Shown here: piece by piece, positions 1 to 5,114 of the stretch
Numbering within the stretch: position 1 is the first letter of the stretch
How the letters are laid out: every line of letters starts with the position of its first letter
Source of the DNA: JAFGKM01 sp964403465
GTDB taxonomy: Bacteria; Ratteibacteria; UBA8468; B48-G9; JAFGKM01
Direction: 5' to 3'
DNA: 6,649 nucleotides
Assembly: GCA_964403465.1 (NCBI GenBank)
Contig: CAYOFY010000079.1
Span: 1-6,649, forward strand
Notes under the pieces: generated by a model
Seen by the model: the letters and a program-made list of their open reading frames with translations, nothing else
Database searches by the model: none
Told to the model about the DNA's origin: nothing
Made by a program: the position numbers and the translations under genes

Positions 1-1
1 A

Positions 2-42
2 TCGGGATCCCGACAAAGGCCGTTTGCCTTTGTCAGTCGGGA
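2..42. repeat. Nested palindrome and long hairpin upstream of uppS
   Basis: TCGGGATCCCGA at 2-13 is a perfect 12-base palindrome. GACAAAGGC at 12-20 pairs perfectly with GCCTTTGTC at 26-34 around the loop CGTTT. TCCCGA at 8-13 is matched again by TCGGGA at 37-42, so the stem can be extended with a short bulge (about 33-38). No T run follows on the + strand, so this is not a simple intrinsic terminator for an upstream gene. All three forward frames are open across 1-71, and two of them end at TGA 72-74 and TAA 77-79. The end of an upstream gene could therefore overlap this stretch, but I recognise none of the three peptides. A dispersed intergenic repeat is the likeliest explanation (inference); only one copy is in view. 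Confidence 0.6.
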
Positions 43-57
43 CCTTGCTCTCTTGCG

Positions 58-77
58 AACTCAATTCGGTATGAGTT
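58..77 (+). promoter_or_regulatory. Inverted repeat next to the uppS start
   Basis: AACTCA at 58-63 and TGAGTT at 72-77 form a perfect 6-base inverted repeat with an 8-base loop. The right arm ends two bases before the ATG at 80. It covers GAG at 73-75, the only purine-rich candidate ribosome-binding site for that start. Such a hairpin could limit initiation at 80, or it could be the end of the repeat-like element occupying 1-79. The structure is visible in the sequence; the regulatory role is inferred. Confidence 0.35.
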
Positions 78-79
78 AA

Positions 80-814
80 ATGCGGATTGGCGGAAAAAAC
101 ATGAAGAGAAAAAAAGACAAAATGTCCGGAATATTACCCCTCCATGTGGCGATAGTCATGGACGGAAACGGCAGGTGGGCAAGGGAGAGGAACCTTCCCA
201 GGATTGAAGGTCACAGGGCCGGGCTTGAAGCCGTCAGGAGGGTTGTGAAGGCGGCTGACAGAAGCGGGGTGAAGTACCTGACGCTGTATTCCTTTTCCAC
301 GGAGAACTGGAAAAGGCCGCGTGCCGAGGTGGACTTCCTTTTCAACCTTATGGAGCGGCGCCTGAAGGTTGAGGGTAAAGACCTGTGCAGGAGAAACGTG
401 AAGGTGCGATTCATAGGGAGAAAAACCCTGCTTCCGCCTGCCCTCAAAGTTGCCATGTCGGACGTTGAGAAACTGACGAAAAAGAATACCGGGCTGAACC
501 TTCTCCTTGCCATCAACTATGGAAGCAGGCAGGAGATAACGGATGCGGTGAAGAAAATCATACGTTCGGGTACGGCGGAAGGGGAAGTGAACGAAGACCT
601 GATTGAAAGGAATCTCTATACGGTGCATATACCGGCGCCTGATCTGGTCATAAGAACTTCCGGCGAAAAACGCATCAGCAATTTCCTCCTGTGGCAGGCG
701 GCTTACGCAGAACTCTATTTCACTCCTGTCCTCTGGCCTGATTTCGCCGAGGATGATTTTTGCCGGGCTCTTGCCGCCTACCGGAAAAGAAAGAGGAGAT
801 TCGGTGGCATTTGA
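80..814 (+). CDS. uppS: Isoprenyl transferase (polyprenyl, probably undecaprenyl, diphosphate synthase)
   Basis: This cytosolic, membrane-associated cis-prenyltransferase adds isopentenyl units to farnesyl diphosphate, giving the C55 carrier lipid for peptidoglycan and other envelope polymers. Visible signatures are VMDGNGRWA at residues 26-34 (catalytic Asp28), FSTENWKRP at 72-80, NYGSR at 146-150 (usually NYGGR), and IRTSGEKRISNFLLWQ from 191, followed by AYAELYFTPVLWPDF. The protein ends in RRFGGI, as Bacillus UppS does, so the C terminus is complete. At 244 residues it has the usual family length. The start is uncertain. ATG 80 gives the longest form but has only GAG at 73-75 as a ribosome-binding site. 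ATG 101 (GGCGGA at 89-94) and ATG 122 would remove a basic, unconserved leader and still keep every conserved motif. It is the first gene of the isoprenoid operon and is followed by a 48-base structured gap before dxr. The function is secure; the exact product chain length is inferred. Confidence 0.95.
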   Translation: MRIGGKNMKRKKDKMSGILPLHVAIVMDGNGRWARERNLPRIEGHRAGLEAVRRVVKAADRSGVKYLTLYSFSTENWKRPRAEVDFLFNLMERRLKVEGKDLCRRNVKVRFIGRKTLLPPALKVAMSDVEKLTKKNTGLNLLLAINYGSRQEITDAVKKIIRSGTAEGEVNEDLIERNLYTVHIPAPDLVIRTSGEKRISNFLLWQAAYAELYFTPVLWPDFAEDDFCRALAAYRKRKRRFGGI

Positions 815-862
815 AATCAAAACCCCTCACAGTGAGAGTGTATCAGGGAGTGTTCGGGGTAA
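815..862 (+). repeat. Leader repeat, copy A (uppS-dxr junction)
   Basis: This 48-base gap matches the rseP-ispG gap at about 36 of 47 aligned positions with one internal gap. The shared order is ATCA-AACCCCT, a small hairpin, CAGGG, then GGGGTAA abutting the ATG. The hairpin is CTCAC 826-830 / GTGAG 832-836, or the 4-bp CTCA/TGAG with a CAG loop. ACCCC at 822-826 could instead pair with GGGGT at 856-860 next to the start codon. No clear AGGAGG is present: AGGGAG at 845-850 lies 12 bases from the ATG, and GGGG at 856-859 lies only three. The frame leading into dxr contains stops, so the gap is not coding. It may be a translational control element or a dispersed repeat. Confidence 0.6.
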
Positions 863-1999
863 ATGAAAAACATAGTGATACTGGGAAGTACGGGCACGAT
901 AGGACAGAATACCCTGGAAGTCGTGAGAAAGGGGACGGAAAGGTTCAGGATTATCGGGCTTGCATGCCGCGGCAACAAGGGCCTTCTCGGCCAGCAGATA
1001 ACGGAATTCAGTCCCGTGTGCGTCTATACCGAAGAAAAGGACGACCTCTTTGAACAAAGGTTTCCAGGCGTAAGGTTCCTGCACGGGAGCGAGGGGCTTG
1101 AGGAGATGGGGGTTGTTGACGGTGCGGATATCGTTATCTGCGCCATCCCCGGCATATCAACGCTGGGGGCGGTATGCTCCGCAATAAGGAAGAAAAGAAT
1201 CATCGGCCTTGCAACAAAGGAGATACTTGTCGTTGGCGGGCATATCATCACCAGGCTCACGGGGAGATACGGCTCCTGCATACTGCCGGTTGACAGCGAG
1301 CACAACGCCCTATTCCAGGCGCTTGAGGGCATAAAAAGGGAAGATATAAGGAAGATATACCTCACCGCCTCGGGCGGCCCTTTCGGCGGAAAACCCGCGG
1401 GAAGAAACGTCACTGTGAAGGACGTGCTCAGTCACCCGGTATGGAAGATGGGCAGGAAGATAACAGTTGATTCTGCAACGATGATGAACAAGGCGTTTGA
1501 GATCATAGAGGCGCACTATCTTTTCGGCCTGCCCGCGGACAGGATAGAAGTGCTTATCCACCCGGAGGCGCTCATACACGGGATGGTTGAGATGAATGAC
1601 GGAACGGTCAAGGGCATATTCTCTGCCCCGGACATGAAATTTCCCATAAATTTCGTCCTGGACTACCCGTGCAGGGAAAAGACCGCCTGGCACTCAATAG
1701 ACTTCGGAAAGATGCAGAAACTCACGCTCTCTCCGGTTGACAGGAATTCCGCATGGTTTTCCCTTGCGGTGACGGCGATTGAGAGGAAGGGGTCTTTTCC
1801 GGTTGTGATGAATGCCGCAAACGAGGAGGCGGTGAACCTGTTCCTTCGCGAGAAAATCAAATTTGGCAGCATACTGGATATCGTTCAGAAGGTCGTATGC
1901 ATGCATACCCCCAGGAAAGAGGTCTCGCTTGAAGAGATATTTGAGATAGATGCCTGGGCAAAAGAGAAGGTGAGGGAAATCACGGAGAAGAAAAGATGA
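863..1999 (+). CDS. dxr: 1-deoxy-D-xylulose 5-phosphate reductoisomerase
   Basis: This cytosolic enzyme makes the first committed step of the MEP pathway, converting DXP to 2-C-methyl-D-erythritol 4-phosphate with NADPH and a divalent metal. The Rossmann motif GSTGTIG is at residues 8-14. The metal site is Asp144, Glu146 (in LPVDSEHNA) and Glu213 (in DSATMMNKAFEIIEA). Substrate-binding residues include Ser145, Ser170 (TASGGPF), His191, Asn209 and Lys210. HPVWKMGRK at 191-199 supplies the flexible flap with its Trp. At 378 residues it is slightly shorter than the 398-residue E. coli enzyme. The usual ANKES segment reads ATKEI at 117-121: Lys119 and Glu120 remain, but Asn is replaced by Thr and Ser by Ile. 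The ATG follows the leader repeat directly. The stop overlaps rseP by ATGA, suggesting translational coupling. The assignment is firm. Confidence 0.97.
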   Translation: MKNIVILGSTGTIGQNTLEVVRKGTERFRIIGLACRGNKGLLGQQITEFSPVCVYTEEKDDLFEQRFPGVRFLHGSEGLEEMGVVDGADIVICAIPGISTLGAVCSAIRKKRIIGLATKEILVVGGHIITRLTGRYGSCILPVDSEHNALFQALEGIKREDIRKIYLTASGGPFGGKPAGRNVTVKDVLSHPVWKMGRKITVDSATMMNKAFEIIEAHYLFGLPADRIEVLIHPEALIHGMVEMNDGTVKGIFSAPDMKFPINFVLDYPCREKTAWHSIDFGKMQKLTLSPVDRNSAWFSLAVTAIERKGSFPVVMNAANEEAVNLFLREKIKFGSILDIVQKVVCMHTPRKEVSLEEIFEIDAWAKEKVREITEKKR

Positions 2000-3084
2000 T
2001 ACTTTCAATAGTAGCGGTGCTTGTGCTCTTTTCGGCAATCATACTCGTACATGAAACCGGACATTTTATTGCCGCCAGGAGGGTCGGCATAAGAATAGAA
2101 AAGTTTTCCCTGGGTTTCGGACCGAAGCTATTTTCCACCAAAAAGGGGGATACGGTTTACCAGGTATGCCTGCTGCCTTTCGGAGGGTTCGTGAAAATGG
2201 CAGGGGAGGATGAGTACGAAGGCGACAAGGAAAAATTTGAGGAGTGGGAGTATATGGGCAAGAAGCCCGGACACAGGGGACAGGTTGTGGCAGCGGGCTC
2301 CATCAACAACCTTCTTCTGGGGTTCATACTGCTGATACCCGTCTTTGTCATTGGCGTACCGGGTTACGACGGAACGAAGATCGGTTCTTTCGTTGAAGGA
2401 CTGCCGGCTGCAAAATCCGGGCTTATGGTGGGTGACGAGGTTCTTGAAGTCAACAAAGTTCAATGCAAGGAATGGTTTGATGTCCTGACAAATATCCGCG
2501 CTTCCACGGAAAAAGAGCCGGACAGGCCGGTGATACTAACCGTCAAGAGGGAGGAAAGTATACTGACATTCAGCATTATGGCCGGTCTCTTTGACCAGGA
2601 TGAAGCGGGTAAAGCGGGAAAGCCCGTTTACATACTGGGCATATCCCCGAAGGAAAAAACCGAGAGGTATTCCCTGCCAGGCGCAGTGATAAGGGCATCA
2701 AGGGAATTCAGCAGGATGATTCACGGCATCTACCTGGCGTTCAGGATGCTCGCAACAAGGCAGGTATCTGCAAGGCAGTTATCGGGCCCCGTAGGAATTG
2801 CCCAGTGGAGTGCCGAGATTGCCCATCACGGTTTCGGGAGATTCCTGTATTTCATGGCGTTCATAAGCGTGAATCTCGGCATGATAAATCTCGTCCCGTT
2901 CCCGGTACTTGACGGCGGCCATCTCTTCGGGCTTGCAGTGGAAAGAATTTCCCGGAGGCGGCCATCCAGAAAAACCCTGGAATGGACAGGATATGCGGGT
3001 TTTGTCATGATAATAGGCCTTGCGCTCTATGTTACATACAATGATATCATGAGAATTTTTGAAAACATGGTGTCAAAGCGGTGA
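1996..3084 (+). CDS. rseP: RseP/S2P-family intramembrane zinc metalloprotease
   Basis: This inner-membrane site-2 protease cuts transmembrane substrates, classically anti-sigma factors after a first cut by another protease, and can clear signal peptides. The zinc site is HETGH at residues 19-23 (His19, His23, catalytic Glu20) in the first membrane helix, with Asp306 in the NLVPFPVLDGGHL segment near the C terminus. Further hydrophobic segments lie at about 97-120, 282-303 and 331-349. A single PDZ domain covers about 127-195 (GLMVGDEVLEV); E. coli RseP has two, which explains the shorter 362-residue length. The usual AGPxxN motif reads AGSINN at 100-105, so Pro is replaced by Ser. The start is fixed by the ATGA overlap with dxr and by GGAG at 1984-1987, eight bases upstream. 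The family is certain; the substrate cannot be read from the window. Confidence 0.95.
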   Translation: MILSIVAVLVLFSAIILVHETGHFIAARRVGIRIEKFSLGFGPKLFSTKKGDTVYQVCLLPFGGFVKMAGEDEYEGDKEKFEEWEYMGKKPGHRGQVVAAGSINNLLLGFILLIPVFVIGVPGYDGTKIGSFVEGLPAAKSGLMVGDEVLEVNKVQCKEWFDVLTNIRASTEKEPDRPVILTVKREESILTFSIMAGLFDQDEAGKAGKPVYILGISPKEKTERYSLPGAVIRASREFSRMIHGIYLAFRMLATRQVSARQLSGPVGIAQWSAEIAHHGFGRFLYFMAFISVNLGMINLVPFPVLDGGHLFGLAVERISRRRPSRKTLEWTGYAGFVMIIGLALYVTYNDIMRIFENMVSKR

Positions 3085-3130
3085 ATCATAACCCCTTACC
3101 TTGAGGGCGTAACAGGGGGGGGCGGGGTAA
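3085..3130 (+). repeat. Leader repeat, copy B (rseP-ispG junction), with G-rich tract
   Basis: This is the second copy of the sequence found before dxr, again filling the whole gap between a TGA stop and an ATG. CCCTTA 3093-3098 and TGAGGG 3102-3107 form a 6-bp hairpin (one G-U pair) with loop CCT. It sits in the same alignment columns as the copy A hairpin, and one C-G pair there is U-G here. The right half has a run of eight G at 3115-3122, then C and GGGG at 3124-3127. Tracts 3105-3107, 3115-3117, 3120-3122 and 3124-3127, with loops of 7, 2 and 1 bases, fit the G-quadruplex rule. The G8 run lies eight bases before the ATG and could also pair with the anti-Shine-Dalgarno, allowing G-U pairs. 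Confidence 0.6.
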
Positions 3131-4189
3131 ATGAGAAGAAAGACAAGAAAGGTAAGGGTCGGCCGGGTGGCGATAGGAGGGGATTCTCCTGTGTCGGTGC
3201 AGGGGATGACCAAGGTCCGCACCGCGCACACAGGAAACCTGCTCAGAGAAGCTCGCAGGATGGTTGCCTGCGGAGCCGAGATTGTCAGGGTTGCCGTGCT
3301 GGACGAAGAGGATGCAGAAGGGCTGAAGGTTCTCAAGGGAAGAATCAGCGTGCCAGTCGTGGCGGATATCCACTACAGCCGCAAACTTGCGTTGCTTGCC
3401 ATGGAGAAGGGCGCTGACAAGATACGGCTCAACCCGGGCAACCTGTCGCTCCGGGATATGAGGGAAACCGTGATGGCGGCAAAGGATTACGGAATACCCG
3501 TACGGCTCGGTGTAAATTCCGGTTCGGTTGAGATCAAGGGGACCCTGGTTGACAGCATGGTCAATTCAGCCATGGATGCGGTGAAACTTCTTCAGGACAT
3601 GGATTTTCATTCCATCGTCCTGTCACTGAAAACCCCTTCCGTGCAGGATACGGTTGCCTGTTACAGGCGGGTTTCGGAACTGTGCGACTACCCGCTGCAC
3701 CTGGGGGTGACCGAGGCGGGCAGAGGGATTCTCGCGGAGAGCAAGTCCATACTGGGCACAGGCATCCTTCTCTTTGAAGGCATCGGCGATACCATAAGGG
3801 TGTCGCTCACGGAGCCGTCCTGCAGGGAGATAGAAACAGGCAGGGCAATCCTCCAGTCCCTCGGCCTCAGAAATTTCGGTCCCGAGATTATCTCGTGCCC
3901 CACCTGCGGGAGGTCGGAGGTTGACGTGAACGCGGTTCTGCGGAAGGTGGAAGAGGAGATGAAGAAACTGGCCCGGCGTTATCCTGCGGCAATCAGGCTG
4001 AAGGTTGCGGTCATGGGATGCAGCGTCAACGGTCCGGGCGAGGCGCGGCAGGCGGATACAGGGATAGCAGGCGGGAAGAAAAAATTTGCGCTATTCAAGA
4101 AAGGCAGTATAATTGGCAGTTATAACGAGAATGTGATTGTAGGAAAACTCATCAGGGCAACAGAAGATATCTTGAAAAATCAGGGGTAA
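3131..4189 (+). CDS. ispG: 4-hydroxy-3-methylbut-2-en-1-yl diphosphate synthase (GcpE/IspG)
   Basis: This cytosolic iron-sulfur enzyme carries out the next-to-last MEP step, reductively opening methylerythritol 2,4-cyclodiphosphate to HMBPP with electrons from flavodoxin or ferredoxin. The N-terminal TIM-barrel portion opens with VRVGRVAIGG and VQGMTK (residues 8-27) and contains ADIHYS at 78-83 and KIRLNPGN at 97-104. The [4Fe-4S] ligands are Cys256 and Cys259 (SCPTCGR), Cys297 (GCSVNGPGE) and Glu304. At 352 residues it is the compact two-domain bacterial form, complete at both ends. QGMTK replaces the more common QSMTN. The ATG directly follows the GGGGTAA of leader copy B. Sharing a strand and operon with dxr and uppS, it supplies precursors for the same lipid carrier. 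The assignment is firm. Confidence 0.97.
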   Translation: MRRKTRKVRVGRVAIGGDSPVSVQGMTKVRTAHTGNLLREARRMVACGAEIVRVAVLDEEDAEGLKVLKGRISVPVVADIHYSRKLALLAMEKGADKIRLNPGNLSLRDMRETVMAAKDYGIPVRLGVNSGSVEIKGTLVDSMVNSAMDAVKLLQDMDFHSIVLSLKTPSVQDTVACYRRVSELCDYPLHLGVTEAGRGILAESKSILGTGILLFEGIGDTIRVSLTEPSCREIETGRAILQSLGLRNFGPEIISCPTCGRSEVDVNAVLRKVEEEMKKLARRYPAAIRLKVAVMGCSVNGPGEARQADTGIAGGKKKFALFKKGSIIGSYNENVIVGKLIRATEDILKNQG

Positions 4190-4194
4190 AGGAG
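4188..4194 (+). promoter_or_regulatory. Shine-Dalgarno site for the oxidoreductase gene, overlapping the ispG stop
   Basis: AAAGGAG begins within the TAA stop of ispG and lies eight bases before ATG 4203. It supports that start over the internal ATG at 4212. It is a classical site, unlike the G-rich leaders of dxr and ispG. Confidence 0.75.
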
Positions 4195-4202
4195 AGAAAA
4201 CC

Positions 4203-5114
4203 ATGGCTGAGATGAAGATAGGAATCATAGGTTTTGACACGTCGCACGTGCCCGCATTCACAAAACTTCTCAATGACGCGGGCGACCCTTTTCATGTGAC
4301 CGGCGCCAGGGTTGTTGCGGGTTTCCCTTCTTTCAGCCCGGACCTGCCGGCAAGTTCATCCAGGGTTGAAGGCTTCAAGAAACAGCTATCTGAAGAGATG
4401 GGCATAAAACTGGTTTCTTCCGTAGACGAACTTCTCAAAGAGGTGGACGCCGTGCTTCTTGAAAGCGTTGACGGCAGGCGCCACCTGAAGGAAGCCACGC
4501 CGGTGATTAAGGCTAAGAAACCGCTCTTCATAGACAAGCCGCTGGCTGCAAGTTACTCCGAGGCGAAAAAGATAATTGACCTCGCCGCGAAGAACTCCAC
4601 ACCTGTCTTCTCCTCGTCTTCCCTGAGGTTTGACCACAACATAAGCGCGGCAAGGCAGGATGCAGAACTCGGCGGCATAGTGGGATGCGATGCGTTCAGC
4701 CCTGCCTCGCAGGACCCGACAAACCCCGGTCTTTTCTGGTACGGAGTCCACGGGGTTGAGGTGCTCTATACATTCATGGGTGCAGGATGCAGGAAACTCT
4801 TTTCAAAGAAGACTGAAGGAGCGGATTTTGTAACCGGTGAATGGGAGGGCGACCGCATCGGGACTCTGAGGGGCACGAGAAAGGGGATGCACAGTTACGG
4901 GGCAAGGGTCTTCGGAGAGAAGAAAATAGTGCAGGTCATGTACTCAACGGAAATTCCCCTGTATGCGCAACTTCTGAGACAGGTGGTTCCGTTTTTCAGA
5001 ACAGGCAAGCCGCCGGTACCCAACGAGGAAACGCTGGAGATCATGCAATTCATGCAGGCGGCCATATTAAGCGAAAAAGAAGGCAGGGAGGTTCTTTTGT
5101 CGGAGGTAAAATGA
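4203..5114 (+). CDS. Gfo/Idh/MocA-type NAD(P)-dependent oxidoreductase
   Basis: This is a probable cytosolic dehydrogenase of the Gfo/Idh/MocA family, whose members oxidise or reduce sugars, cyclitols and related polyols. The N-terminal Rossmann fold starts at once with KIGIIGFDTSH (residues 5-15); the third Gly of GxGxxG is missing and DTSH follows, a variant subgroup rather than a broken site. FIDKPLA at 109-115 corresponds to the family EKP motif with its catalytic Lys112. WYGVHGVEVLYTFMG at 179-193 gives His183 in the usual C-terminal-domain position. At 303 residues it is short for the family (commonly 330-380). It begins 13 bases after ispG and may be read through from that operon. Its ATGA overlap with the next gene ties its function to that ceramidase-like protein. 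No secretion signal is seen. The substrate cannot be inferred from sequence alone. Confidence 0.85.
   Translation: MAEMKIGIIGFDTSHVPAFTKLLNDAGDPFHVTGARVVAGFPSFSPDLPASSSRVEGFKKQLSEEMGIKLVSSVDELLKEVDAVLLESVDGRRHLKEATPVIKAKKPLFIDKPLAASYSEAKKIIDLAAKNSTPVFSSSSLRFDHNISAARQDAELGGIVGCDAFSPASQDPTNPGLFWYGVHGVEVLYTFMGAGCRKLFSKKTEGADFVTGEWEGDRIGTLRGTRKGMHSYGARVFGEKKIVQVMYSTEIPLYAQLLRQVVPFFRTGKPPVPNEETLEIMQFMQAAILSEKEGREVLLSEVK
5102..5106 (+). promoter_or_regulatory. Shine-Dalgarno site deciding the ceramidase-like start
   Basis: GGAGG lies four bases before ATG 5111 and inside the end of the preceding gene. With the ATGA overlap, it fixes the start at 5111. The same frame stays open upstream to 4841, but that part reads through the oxidoreductase gene in another frame and has no family similarity. 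Confidence 0.75.

Noticed and set aside
71..79. ATG-AGT-TAA as a two-codon leader ORF before uppS
   Set aside because: Too short to distinguish from chance, and it lies within the inverted repeat at 58-77.
134..820. A 228-codon minus-strand open frame opposite uppS
   Set aside because: It is a shadow of the securely identified uppS gene, with low-complexity composition and no recognisable domain. The other minus-strand frames opposite dxr, rseP, ispG and the last two genes are rejected for the same reason.
760..1053. A 97-codon + strand frame bridging uppS and dxr, as a cdsA remnant
   Set aside because: Its sequence is an out-of-frame reading of uppS, the leader repeat and dxr, with no CdsA motifs or membrane segments.
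4841..5110. A 90-codon upstream extension of the ceramidase-like reading frame
   Set aside because: It lies entirely inside the oxidoreductase gene in another frame, resembles no family, and the homologous start with GGAGG and an ATGA overlap is at 5111.
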